From the NCBI RefSeq assembly GCF_910596095.1, contig NC_056535.1, positions 24,878,505 through 24,942,504 on the forward strand: 64,000 bases of DNA, read 5' to 3'. A program made the position numbers and the translations under genes. Under the pieces are notes generated by a model. It searched no databases and was not told where the DNA came from. It saw only the letters and a program-made list of their open reading frames with translations. How positions within the stretch are numbered: the stretch's first letter is position 1; every line of letters starts with the position of its first letter. Below are positions 37,530 through 63,430 of this stretch, one piece after another. This DNA comes from Thunnus maccoyii. Its lineage: Eukaryota > Chordata > Actinopteri > Scombriformes > Scombridae.

Positions 37530-40500
37530 CATACAAAGCTGCTGTGGTATTCTGAAGCCTTTCATGGCTTGTTCTCTAACCTCTGTGGAGATCTGGACTA
37601 TCAAAATGTTGAGTTGAGAAAGGGGAAAACAGAGTCAGCCAATGCACATGGAGGGAGAAACAAGGGCAGAAGGAGAGCTCTGTGATTTCCTCTATCCACA
37701 ACCCATATCTCTAGACCAGATGAGGCCTTATGAGAACATCTGAGCCCAGCTGTCAACAGTCCATCCAGGCCTCCTCATCTGACTGTTCCTTCTCACAGAA
37801 AACAAGCAAGAGGAACCTTGCATCCTACTGGCATAGAAGAGATCCTTTCATTATGCACCCAACTTGTGGTTTCAGCAATTATTAAACACTCACCGGGCAT
37901 CACTGAGACTGTTCTCTGGGCCGCTGTGTGGCCAGACGTCTGGCCTTGCTGTGATTGCTCTTTGGGTTAAGGCAGATAGACCACACAGGACTGGCGGTGG
38001 TGCAGCCCAACACTAGCCAATGAAACAGACAGCACTCTCCTCAGTGTCTCTGCCAAATATCCCAAGTTGGATTCCTGTCGGTGGACTTGGGGCCAGTAAC
38101 AACTATAATTATGTGGAATGTGTGCTTTCCTGAGGTAACAGTGTCACTCCAAGATGGATAGTTTATTCCATCGTATTGTAAAGGAAAATAGAATTGGCGG
38201 GAAGGCAGGGTCATTACAAGTGAAGGTCTTTTTGAGACATGGGTTGTTTCTCTTAATGTAAATATCATTAGTTAATACATGGCACATGGGTTTTATTAGT
38301 CTGCTAATTTCTCAAATGACAAGCAAAAGCCCCAGTCCAGCGTGTATTGCAAGAAGGCCTAAAAAGAGTCTCACAGGATTGGATTTATAGATGGAAAATA
38401 ATCCTTTTAGAAACTTTAAAATCTTGAAATATACAGTACAGCAGGTCTCTTGTGTTAAACATTTACAACTTCAAAATTCTTTTTAACCATATTGAGATCA
38501 AGAGCTAATAGTCCATATTTATTTCAGTATATAAATAATTTAAATAGTGATTCAAATAAAACGCATGGCCTCAAACTCCACTTGACCTACGTTATGGTAA
38601 AGGAATTAAAGGCTTTGTTATTTCTGTTGCTTTGCTTTCAGTTATCTTTATAAGCTGTTGACAAAAGTCCCTGGATGTTTGGGCAGCTCATATACTTTTA
38701 ACTGATGTTGTAGTTGGGTTTAACCTCATCGTTCCCTTCAGACTGAGTAAAAAAAGCAATAAGTTTTAACATATTATGGCAGCAGGCTATTTGTTGAAAC
38801 TAGGCTTCAGTGTACATAGGAAAGTATTTTACCAGAAAAATACCAAAACAAAAAGTAGAACCCCCTGCCTCCCAGCTATGGATTTAGAAATTTTGCACAT
38901 GTTGTTTTGATTACGCAGGGCTTTGTGATGTATTGGGTTAAGATCAAATGTAAAGTCTTCCATAAATATCACAACGCTAACAGCTTTTGACACATTCTGC
39001 TCATCTTTCTCTTGATGGCTACCACATGTGTGAGGTCTTGGTGGAAAGACTCGCTATACTTCCATTTTAAATAAAGCTGTGTGGCTTATACTGTAGGCTC
39101 AGTGGTGGTGGGATTTTTCTTTGCTTATTTTTATGCTCTGTTTTGAGTTTGTTACAGTCGGTATTATAGAGTCTGAAGAAACACACAGTGACGTAATCAC
39201 CATAAGTCTGTGCCCGTGTAATGGATTAACCATAGTCTATGAAAAGCCTTCTTGGTCTATGGGGTGTGAAAATGTATGATTGTACAATTAAACATCAATG
39301 ATATTTTAAGTACCCTTTTCATACCCAAAAATGGAAAACTGGAAAGAAATCAAGGTAAACAGCCTTCAAATATAAGTCTGCATTGATTGCCTTTCAATAA
39401 GATCTTTTAAATTCTTGGTCACAACTCTGATCATCATGTTCAGTTTCACGTGGTTTCAAAGCTACATACTGACTTAATGATGTCAGTAGATCATCCTTGT
39501 TCAACAGTGGGCGTCCCTTTTTCTTTGAAGAATTGGTACATGCATTACGTATCACTGCTTGTTTCATACCGAGCCTTCCTCTTCTTCCTGTAGTTCCGAG
39601 CTCTGGCACCAATGTACTACAGAGGTTCAGCGGCAGCCATCATTGTTTATGACATCACAAAAGAGGTATTGTTTACTTTTTCGCTCAATCACTAATCCCA
39701 GTACTTACTGTATAGTTTTGTTGTCCTTCCTGAAGATTTCATTCATATGTGTATTGAAGGAATAGTTTGACATTTTCAGAAATAAGCTTATTCACTCTCT
39801 AACAAAGTGTTAGATGAGAAGAGCAATACTTCTTCATTAAATATGAAGCTACAGCCAGCAGCTGGTTAGCCTAGCTTAGCATAAAGACTGGAAACGGGGG
39901 GGGAAAGGCTAACCTGGCTCTGTCCAAAGGTAACAAAATCCACCTATCATCATCTCCAAAGCTCACTAATTAACATGTTATATCATGTTTGTTTAATTTT
40001 CAACAGTTCACTATTTTACAGGGGGTTATGGGCTGGACCAGGCACAGTAACTTCCTGGAGTATTGGCTCTCCTCCTGGTAACTGCCCCCAGCCCATAACC
40101 CCCCGTAAAATGGGAAATTGTCATTTTTATACTTTGGTTTTTATATGGATTAAACAAACAAGATATAACGTGTTATATAGTAAGGTTTAGAGATGCTGGT
40201 AGACAGATTATGTTACCTATGTACAGAGCCAGGCTAGCTGTTCCCTCTGTTTCAAGTCTTTATGCTAAGCTAGGCTAACCGTCTGCTGGCTCCAGCTTCA
40301 TATTAATCATAAAGATGTGAGAGTGGCATCATTCTTCTCATCTAACTAAGCAAGAAAGTGCTAACTATTCCTTTAAATTTTCACAGGAGATACTATATGC
40401 TTGTGTTTCATTTAGCATTATGTTGCTTACGTGTTACGTATATCATTAGGAGTCCTTCCAGACATTGAAGAATTGGGTGAAGGAGCTGCGGCAGCATGGC

Positions 40501-41847
40501 CCTCCTAATATAGTGGTAGCCATTGCTGGCAACAAATGTGACCTGTCAGATGCCAGGTGAGCCTGAATTACAGATCATTGGTGTAATGAGCAATGCTAGT
40601 GTGCAATATGACTATGTTTCCTCATTTACAACTTAAGAATGATGATGGGACTTAAGATGTTTGTTTTAGTTGGAATTAACTGAAAAAAATCTTGTAAGAA
40701 ATATTAATTCCTTTTAGATATTTCTTTCGCCTTTTAGTTAATAACTCCTTCTCTCTGTGCTTTGAAAATGTGGGCACCCATACTAATATTCTGTAATAAA
40801 TAATTTTGTTCACCTTTATAGTTACAGCCATTAAGTTGCTGTAGAGTGGAAGTCTTTATTTATAGTGGACAAAATAACTCCTTGCAGTTTTTATTATTTA
40901 CAATTTTTTTTATTCTTAGAAGCTGTTGTACAATTTCTGGTTGCTATTTCTGTATCTTCCATAAAATTGAAAAATCTACCAGACTCAGATGCATGTTCAC
41001 TGTTGGTAATGAGAACATCCATGAAATTGGACAATCTCCCATATGGTAACTGCAGAGAGGCATTCAATGGTTTTCAGGTCATGCATGAAATTAGACAATC
41101 TGTGTGCATATTGCAACATAATAATTTAGATTTCTTGTATTTACAGGGAAGTCTCGGAGAAGGATGCCAAGGACTATGCTGATTCCATCCATGCCATCTT
41201 TGTAGAATCCAGTGCCAAGAATGCCATTAACATCAACGAGGTGTTTATAGAGATAAGTAAGTGTGTATCTTGAGCCTTTAGTGCTGTTGGCACACACATC
41301 CTCAGGTTCCTATTGAGCTAAGTAATCCTCTGACAAATTAAACAATGAACAGAATTAACACAATTGTCTTTTTTATAGCGCATTTTAAATCGGGTATGTA
41401 TTGAGAACAGTATTGCTAATGAGGGGTATACTGCGGTTTCAACATGTTCCAGTGTTATCATTCTTTTCTGTGTGTGCATCAAATGTCTTACAATGATGAG
41501 CTAGGTCAGGGTAAGCTACAGATAATGCCAGGATGGAAGAAAGATAGAATCAACTTTGTCATGGCATCTTGACATTTTATTTTAAAATAGAAATTTTGCA
41601 AACTTTTTTGATTACAGTTTTGTCACTTTTCTAGTTTCCAGGAAAATACTGAAAACTTGCTTAGAGTGTGTGAGTAATGTGACTACAGCTATAGTATTAT
41701 TGTCAGATACTAGCATGTAGTGCTACCATGAAAAATGTTGTCATTTAAAATTAAAAACAAAATATCATTAAACAGTAAGAAAGTGAGTGTGTGTGGTAAT
41801 GAAAGAGAGAGAAGGGATGCTGAATGCTGGAAACTTTGAGTATGTAA

Positions 41848-41898
<51 letters not shown>

Positions 41899-42005
41899 TC
41901 CTCACAGGTAAGCGCATCCCTGTTGTTGACGCAGCAGGAGGAAGTTCAGGAAAAGGTTTCAAACTGGGACGGCAAGCCTCAGAGTCTCGCAGGACGTGCT
42001 GCTGA
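33274..42005 (+). CDS. rab22a: Rab22a, Rab5-subfamily small GTPase
   Basis: Seven exons: 33274-33309, 35131-35210, 35987-36068, 39594-39665, 40450-40556, 41147-41256 and 41908-42005 (stop TGA), giving 194 residues, the length of human RAB22A. Rab22a acts on early and recycling endosomes, binds EEA1 and directs cargo recycling. All GTPase motifs are present: P-loop GDTGVGKSS (residues 12-20), switch I around [12 protein letters not shown] with the effector Thr, WDTAGQE, NKCDL and ESSAKN. The C-terminus RRTCC carries the double cysteine for geranylgeranylation. [25 protein letters not shown] and IAGNKCDL match RAB22A better than its paralogue RAB31; in particular the start [12 protein letters not shown] and [17 protein letters not shown] are RAB22A-type. 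The variable tail [19 protein letters not shown] differs from human as expected. The neighbours ppp4r1l and vapb support the call. Confidence 0.96.
33725..35600. repeat. rab22a: cluster of four AT-rich dispersed repeats in rab22a intron 1
   Basis: Copies at about 33725-34015, 34145-34443, 34572-34830 and 35281-35600 all share one plan. They open with ctgaaacaattaatt or similar, then have a 'ccagcttctcaaatgtgaa' block, a 'gtaaactgaatatctttg' block and a 'gacaaaactagacatttga' block, and close with ataatcatta and cagttgcagc-like sequence. The ends are roughly inverted. None codes for a protein. Two further copies lie in vapb intron 2. Confidence 0.7.
36069..39593 (+). other. rab22a intron 3
   Basis: A 3.5-kb intron containing a (CCA)n run at about 37094-37118 and a (GT)19 microsatellite at 37491-37528. 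No transposable element ends or exons were recognised. Confidence 0.65.
39757..40374. mobile_element. foldback element family B, complete copy
   Basis: A 618-bp element in rab22a intron 4 whose halves are inverted copies of each other. The outer ends are aaggaatagtttgac and, inverted, ctaactattccttt. Inside, cttagcataaagactgg on the left mirrors caagtctttatgctaagc on the right. The core pair at 40014-40036 and 40088-40110 is 23 bases with one mismatch. It is non-coding. A partial copy lies at 14996-15215. Confidence 0.75.
41849..41896. repeat. (TG)24 microsatellite at the last rab22a splice acceptor
   Basis: A pure TG run ending 11 bases before the first base of the final rab22a exon, followed by tctcctcacag. 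The usual polypyrimidine tract is therefore largely replaced by alternating TG. Confidence 0.95.
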
Positions 42006-45000
42006 TGATGCCGGTGACTATCCCCACGTGACCTGTGACCTGACCTTTTGCTTACCCTCTTTGCCTGGCCTGCTTCAGCTTACAGCTACCACACTCCGTC
42101 AAACACCCTGCCAATCAATGACGCCCAGGTGAAACCGTGCCATTCCGGTGACCTTAGCAAATGCATTTTTCACTTCAACAACAGCAACTCATCATGTATC
42201 GTCTGAAATTTTCTGGCAAGAGAAACAGTTCAACCGAACATTGACAAAAATGCTTGCATCAGTACATTGATGGTGTTAGTGACATACAATTTTACTGGCT
42301 CCTATAATGGACATCAGTCTCTGTCTGGCGTATTGTAGCCGTATGTTGAATAGAAGAACTGATTCATGGATTCGGGAGTCATCTGTACTTGTAAATTTGT
42401 ACATGTACATTATTTTTCGCCCAAAAGATGAATGGAAATGGGTTTGAATCTCACCAAATTATTTTGATAGTGCTTAAGTTATTGCCTTTTGTTTTTTGAA
42501 AAAAAATTACGTCTTGGAAAGTCCATTTTTACAGTTAATGTGTGTAATCACTAATTTGTCATAAGATTTTGATGAAACAGGTTATTTAGACATCAGCGTT
42601 TGGAAAGATGTTTGTCGTTTCCAATCAGATTCGCACTCAAGTAGGACTGTGCATGCTAAATAACATTTTTATTGTGTGATTGATGTTTTCATCAAGATAT
42701 TTTTCGAGGCAAATTACAAAATGGGTGTCTTGATGTAAATCACAATCACGTCGTTAAAGATGCAGAAATGAAAGGTGTGTTGCAGCTTACTTCCTCTAAT
42801 ATGTTGTTGTTATTGTCTCTTTAGCTTGTAAATGATGTTTTGATTGTCACTTGATCCTGAGAATGATAGCAAATATGGAAACTTTAATCTCTGTGATGAG
42901 AAGAACCTTGTAGTCCACATCTCACAGCGATGGCACTAAAAATGCTGACTCCGTTGGCAGTCTCCAAGTTTATTATATGTTAACAGTTCCAGCTGTTCAT
43001 GCGTGTTCCACATTTCCACTTGTAAGTGCAAAATTGTATTAACAAAATCCTGTATATGAAGTGCCCCATAGTGAACAGAGTATACTGCTAGTTGTTTCAC
43101 AATATTACTTGTGCTTTATTTTTCTATAATCCCATTTTAACCATTTACTGGCGAGCCTGGCTGTCTTAATTCCTTTGCTGCTACTTTAAAACAGTTTTAC
43201 AGGGGAGGCAGAATTTGTGAGGTTTTGCCAAATTCTTTAATTGTCCCATAAACATTTTTCATCTTTCCTTTTTTTCATATAATCAGCCCTGGCTCACACA
43301 TTCAATGTTGCTTTACTACCTGGCCTGCGATAAAAAACAATGAGATCTGGAAACTAGACCTCATTCAGTGGAAACTCTTAAGTTCTTGAGAGCTTAAATC
43401 GCCCTTTAGCGAGAGGGTTATAGGTGCAGAATCAAACGTGGCACTGTGTCGACATGCTGACCCTTTAATGAACCTTAGTCTCCATTCTGCTCTCAATTAC
43501 TATATGTGCTTTGTTCCAGGGTCTGCTTTCTGATTTTCCTTTCTCTCACTTTTTCTGCCTCATTCCTCTAAATACCAGGCACTTACTGTAAGGCCAGGTT
43601 ATATGGGACAGTATAAAACAGCTTTCACAGAGCCCTATCACCACCTCTTACATTCAAGAAAATCATGAGTGCTCTGTGATCCATGTGCTAAATCTCTCTA
43701 GATTAATTTTATTGGCTTAATTGAACTTCAGTTGCCTCATGAGCCCCTGCATACTTAATAATTCTGTGTAATGTCATGTTTGTTTGTACCTCTTGAGCTC
43801 TTATAGCCCAAAAACCTCTTTACAAAGTTGCCAAAAAAAAATCACAGATGTGGGCTTAATTAGACTGCATTTACAAATATAGATTTTGTGCTTTTTTATG
43901 CACACAAGCAAGTTTATTTTTCCTTTAAGGATCTTAAATGTCACTGTTACAGATGAGTTGTGTACTGAGCAGTGCTGCCTATTTTTTTTTACAGGATTTT
44001 CCTAAAGAGTGCAATAGTTGTTATTATGACAAAGGTAAAAATGTGACCTAATCCAATAAATCAGTCAGAGTGAAACGTTCAGGCAGTAGAGCACAAATCT
44101 CGTGCAAAAATGTGATCTCATTCCCTCATTCTCCAACAGATTCTAATGACAGGTTTACATTTTATTGGTGACAGTTCTGCTCATACATAGTTGATCAAAT
44201 GAGTAGTGTGACGAGGCCAAGCAAATGCCTTGAAAACCAGAGTAGCATTCTGAACTTGTGATTGATTTTTGACTCACTTTGCTGTCTTAAATTAGTCACT
44301 CTGCACTAGATCATAATCCTATTTCCACGTAGTATTTACTATAGCTTCAGCAATTATATTAAAAAGGGAATAACTCTGGTACTTTGAAAGCTGCACTTTG
44401 ACCGACTGTTTGTATTAATTGGCCCATATCACTAACTAACACTCTGTCTGCAGTCTGTTATTATCTCTGTGAACTCACTTGATGATGAATATTCATGCAT
44501 CAGAATTCTTAACGTCCCTTCGATGTTATTTTAGGTTTTGACTGTTTGCTCGGTTCTTATTAATATAAAGAACATGATGCCAAATCATGTCAAAGCCATT
44601 CTACTACATCATGCATAATTAACCTTTTTTTTTTAATGTTGATGTAATATAATGATTTAAAGCGCAAATCACATAACTGCTTTAAAATGTTTGAAGTTTT
44701 GATGATGAAGGCTGGTTTGACACATTTTTTTTCCCCCCTAATTTGCGAACAGGAGGCATAGATAGAAGTTGTGTGCCAGTTTTGCATTGAAAAATACCAA
44801 TAGTCTTGGGCTGGCCCTGGGAATGTGATTAATCTATATTATGTATATTTTTCAGTGTAGATATATACCATCAAATTGCACACAAAATCTACTATATTCT
44901 ATTCAAAACCAGTTGTGTGACCACAATAGACCTGTACACTATTTGCAGTAATATCATCAGCACTGTAGTTACCATATTTAGCTTTTTACTATGTTTCATA

Positions 45001-45105
45001 TTGATTGTAACAAAATGCCTGAAAAACACTTGTTTGCAGTGTATTTCCAAATCTGTAAAAGGGAATTGTCAATTTGTTTACTAATAAAAGATTGACAAAA
45101 ATATC
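42006..45105 (+). other. rab22a: rab22a 3'UTR with polyadenylation signal
   Basis: About 3.1 kb of non-coding DNA after the rab22a stop, without recognisable mobile elements. It ends at a canonical AATAAA at 45083-45088. A (TG)11 run follows at 45117-45138, beyond the likely cleavage site. Long 3'UTRs are usual for RAB22A. Confidence 0.55.
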
Positions 45106-46839
45106 TTCTCTCCTGTTGTGTGTGTGTGTGTGTGTGTGAGAGAGATTGTATGCAGCCTGTGTTTGTGTGCATGTAGTTTTTTTTACTTGGTCGTCTTATG
45201 CTCAAGAGAGATGTGTGCATTAACGTGTTCCTTGGGGATACAGTGACAATGTTGTTAGTGATTGGTTATGTTGTTCAGTTGGCAGCCAGCCGCCAGCTAA
45301 ATATATAAATATGACACTTGAGATGCATGTTTTACTGGCAGAGGGCTTTTCACTGCACTTTGAATAGTGCTGAGAGGTGAAAATAATCCCAGAACTAAAT
45401 TCATACTCAATCCCAGTAAGGTTGTACTGTATGTAAAATCACTCTCAAAAGGAGCAGCTGATCAGTGATGTCATAACTGATGGAAATGATTAATCGGCTG
45501 GTATGCCTGGTATTTATTAGCAGTTGCCTCCTGATAAATCTCTCTGCTCCTGATGGCAGTTTTAAAGTAAAACTGAAAGCTTAAAACTGCAACAATGCTT
45601 TTTTTAGACATTGCATGTTTCAAAACTATGTAGCTAATGGGAAATGTGCAAAATATGGATGTTATACAATTATATCTGCAATTATTAAGGGTTCATCTTT
45701 CTTTGGGGTATGTGGTGGTGGGCTGGCTGTAAGTGCAAGACTGGAAAGCCAACTTGACAGGTGAAAAATAAATTGATTTATGAAATTAATTACACACTAA
45801 CACACTGGGGTGTATAGTCCAATACATGAGCCATGGAGCTACTTTCTATCCAGTGTTTAATAATGTCTAATATCAAGCTGTTGCCATAATGTTATTTTAA
45901 CCTGTCAAACACAGGTCTAACTAATAACATTAATCATGGCCATATATTCCAATTATATGTTCAGGTGTGTCAAAGCTCAGGTTGTGAATACTGGCTCATT
46001 GATCCACTTATTAGAATGGAGCCATCATTACTGTTTTTACTTAGACCTTTGTTACACCTGCTGTCACAACTGTTTGTTATGAGAAGACTCCAGATGAAAT
46101 TTTGTGGCCACAAGAACAGGAGAATGCAAGTTTACATGGTTTGTGGTTGATATTTTGGCAGAGAGCACTAGAACAAGGATTGTTTGTGTAATGTACAGTA
46201 AAGTAAATAGTTATATACATAGGCTACAATAGGATATGCATGTATAAACATCTATGTACTAAGTTATATACAGCCTGCTTAGATTTACTGTATATTGCAC
46301 AATCTGTATATTAATTATTTTACTGTTATTTCCTCTCGTTCCTTCAGTTGGATGTTTGAGCTTCACTGTGCAGAATGACGTATGTGCAGAGTTTGACACT
46401 GGAAGACTGTTTTCACATTAATCTGCTGAAGGTGGAAAGTTTCTCTGTGCTCACCAAAAATCTGAGTTTAATGAGCAGGATTTGTGACATCACAGCTAGT
46501 TTGGAGCTAATCCTGATCCAGTATTCAATTTACACAAGTGTGATGTGGAAACTTGAAGCCTTCAGTGCACAAACACTGAAAATGGACATTTCAGTGAAGT
46601 AGGAGATATTTTGTCCAGCAGTTAAACTTTAGAAATGAAATATATTTGCGTATTTTATAGATTGTGGAATTTTAATGAGGGAGAAGGAGCAGATGTTATT
46701 ATAAGGATTTTAACAAGATAATTGAACTTTTTTGTGGAAAAACTACACATTGTTATTCAAAGTATTTGCTCAGGGTATTTTATTACATCTTAAAACATGT
46801 CTGGAGGGGATCTTTAAACAGTGAAATAAGTCTTTTATG
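45106..46839. other. rab22a-vapb intergenic region, left part
   Basis: AT-rich intergenic DNA. Two short open frames (45965-46150 and 46375-46602) have no recognisable domain and no supporting splice or regulatory context. No element ends were found. Confidence 0.55.
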
Positions 46840-47604
46840 CACACTAAAAAATCAATGGGATACATTTCACCCAGTTTGGGTCAATACAGCACCAATGCCG
46901 GGTCAATGTTACCCTGAAAGCCACTAAAGACAAGGAGTTGTTTTGATCCAGTCTTAGTGTTATTTTTTTATTTTACTGATGGGTTATTTACCCAAACTAA
47001 AGCTTGTTAACTTACATGTCACAGTTTGTTATTGATTGTTAATATCTTGTGTATCTTTTGAATTGAATATTTGAGCAGGCTGTATATACTGTACATAACC
47101 ACCAACTGTATGTAAATAGAGTAACAACACTTTTTTACCCATTCAATATTTGTTCCAGCACTCTTTGCATTCTTACACACCTCTGCACTATTTGTTTACA
47201 ATTTACAGAAAAGATTTCACCTGTATACAGACATTGTTTGTTGCTGTCCACTTGTTGTTCCTATATTTATGCGTCTATTTTTTCACCTATTTGCTTGTAC
47301 ATAATAGTGATATGTTTATGTTTGATTATCTTTGTTTGGCTTGTTGTACTTGTGTATCTTTCTGAAGATTGTTGTGTTTAAGCACATTGGGAGCCTCTAG
47401 AAACCAGAGTCAAATTCCTTGTATGCGTAAACATACTTGGCCAATAAACCTGATTCTGATTTGTGACGGGTTTTAGCTAAAGCTTGTTGGGTGTAACACT
47501 GGGTCAAAATAACAGATTGCTGCTGGGTAAAGTTAACCCAATGTTGTACTGGTGCTATATCGACCCAAACCGGGTATAATTTTAACCCAGTGATTTTTAG
47601 TGTG
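46840..47604. mobile_element. foldback DNA element carrying a nested retroposon
   Basis: The terminal inverted repeats are about 55 bp: the left starts cacactaaaaaatcaatggg and the right ends acccagtgatttttagtgtg. Both contain a ggtc/gacc-rich 'tttgggtcaatacagcacca' type block. The interior is interrupted by the retroposon at 47009-47476. Subtracting it leaves an element of about 285 bp made almost wholly of inverted halves. Confidence 0.75.
47009..47476 (+). mobile_element. LINE-derived 3' end retroposon with 12-bp target duplication
   Basis: The sequence ctaaagcttgtt flanks the insert at 46997-47008 and 47477-47488. The insert's 3' part, with aaattccttgtatgcg, catacttggcc and aataaacctgattctgat, is the 3'UTR tail found on many teleost LINE copies. 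It is 5'-truncated and has no reverse transcriptase frame. The exact LINE clade is uncertain. Confidence 0.7.
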
Positions 47605-47985
47605 TAGAAGTTCTGACATCACATCACTAATTAAACGGCTCATACTGAACTTTTTGAGTTGAAGTTCATTCATTCATTCAAACTTTTATTAAAGCCTCAA
47701 AAATCACTGAGGTTTCCTTCATTTGCAATGATGTCGAGATACAGAGTTAAAAAGAGAATATGCTGAGTTAAATAGATCAAAAGAGGACAAGTGTCAGTCT
47801 TTAGGATGCATTGAAGATAATTCCTTGTGTTTGGTGCACAAAAACTAAAGGCAGATTTTCCAAGTTCAGAATAAACCTGGAGGACTTTAAGCATAAGACA
47901 GTTAGTAGAGCAAGTTTGAAAATAAAAACTTGCATATGTTTTGCCACATGCTCTCTTTGAGTTGAGGGTCCCGTAAACTCAGGGT

Positions 47986-48640
47986 GGTGGCCCCTGCAGC
48001 CCTTTTCTTTTTCTCTTCCATCACTTTATTTATATAAAAAGCGTCACTTACAATATGAGTGACATTAAGACAATAACAGAAAACAATTAGGCATTATAAT
48101 GAAATAAAGATAAGTTAAAAGACATGACTTCACTTTCAATTTGTTGATACAGTCAACATGGTAACAGGAGTGTTGTTGAAGTGTACTAACTGCATGTGCA
48201 CATTTCTTATTGTTTATAAGTTGGATAGACTCAAAATACTTTCTAAATTCAATCATGAAAAGTTCAAATGTTGGGCAAGACCTCGAGAACTTGGATTTTT
48301 GGATGTGAAATTTTCCCAGTAAAATGAATATATTGACAGTCTGTTGAACTTTCTGGTTTTTGTTTTCATAGTACGGTATTACATCCTTGGCTTCCAGTTT
48401 AACTGAATGGTTAGTTTGAATGTCAGAATAATCCACATTTTTCCCCCAGAATCCTGATGTATACTGACATTCAAAAAATTGATGTTCAGATGTGTCTCCA
48501 TTTTTTTCAAACAAAAGTCACATTTGGTATCGATATCCACAAATCTTGAGACAAATTTGTTGGCGGGATATACATATATTATGTACAATTTTGTGATGTA
48601 CTTCTTTCAATTTGTTGAGGATTACAAATTTACATGGGCC
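47986..48640 (-). pseudogene. L1-type LINE ORF2 C-terminal remnant, copy 1
   Basis: Read on the minus strand, the zinc-finger-like end of L1 ORF2 is visible in two frames: KCDFC in one, then HQFFECQYTSGFWGK and NIFILLGKFHIQKSK in another. This is the usual C-x2-C ... H ... C ... FW arrangement after the reverse transcriptase. A frameshift between them shows it is dead. It lies in the intergenic region upstream of vapb. Confidence 0.65.
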
Positions 48641-48649
48641 CCTGCAGCC

Positions 48650-49085
48650 CAGGATGCACCCTTTTTTCTTTTTTTTTTAGAACTTCATTTACACAATGGA
48701 ACTTACAGCAGGTTTACCATACCAACAACCGTAACAAGGCAATGTATGCTCGAGGTAGTGCACAGATTATAATAGCTCAGTAAAAAAATAAAAGGAGAAT
48801 GCAAACATAAACAAAATTAAATAAAGTAAATTACAAATCCAATTCATTACGTAAGGCTCTAGTTTTCGCAGATTTAGAGTTTGTGCAGTGTTTTAGTGTG
48901 TCCAGGTAGGATTTAAGTGGGACCTGAAGACAGTCAGGTTGGGTTTCTGTTTTGCAAATTTTTGCTATATGGAATTTTGCTAATAAAGAAATAATATTAA
49001 TAACATACATTTTCTTGGCAGGTATTTCATCAGCAAAAAAAACAAACAAAACAAACAAATAAAATAAAGTTAATTTGGAGTTTGA
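48650..49085 (-). pseudogene. L1-type LINE ORF2 C-terminal remnant, copy 2
   Basis: A second, shorter tail in the same orientation: NIISLLAKFHIAKICK and a following YLDTLKH segment line up with the end of copy 1. Both copies are bordered on the + strand by related CT-rich text (gcccctgcagccc at 47990 and 48640). This suggests two insertions at one place, or a duplication of one. Confidence 0.6.
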
Positions 49086-49160
49086 GCTGACTATCTAGTT
49101 TTGTGTTTTGCCCTGGATGCACCCTGCCACCCTCCCCGCTGGGTGGCTATGCAGAGGCAG

Positions 49161-49168
49161 TGACGTCA
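49161..49168. promoter_or_regulatory. vapb: full CRE palindrome (TGACGTCA) upstream of vapb
   Basis: A perfect CREB/ATF site 212 bases upstream of the vapb start codon, in a GC-richer stretch likely to be the vapb promoter. The transcription start is not known. Confidence 0.5.
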
Positions 49169-49379
49169 CCAGTCTGCCTCTCACTCCCTTCCTGCTGCAT
49201 CACAACAGCCGTTAGTAGCTCGAGTAGCACTAAGTGAACCGGGGCTACAGGATATCTGCAGCCAACACGTTGTTAAAAACAAACTCTATTGACGCTGCAG
49301 CACTCAACAACATCCTAACACGGGGCTTGACCGACAGGGACTGGTTGCAGCGCGATAACCCCGCTCCAGCTGTTGGGAT

Positions 49380-63430
<14,051 letters not shown>

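Noticed and set aside
33274-42005. Calling the GTPase rab31
   Set aside because: The start, switch I flank and G4/G5 region are RAB22A-like, and the next gene is vapb rather than vapa.
41787-42132. Frames rich in Val-Cys around the last rab22a exon
   Set aside because: Translation of the (TG) repeat. Only the part after the acceptor at 41908 is coding, as rab22a.
48065-48514. 149-codon minus-strand frame as a new gene
   Set aside because: It reads as the C-terminal end of an L1 ORF2, with the missing finger part in another frame next to it.
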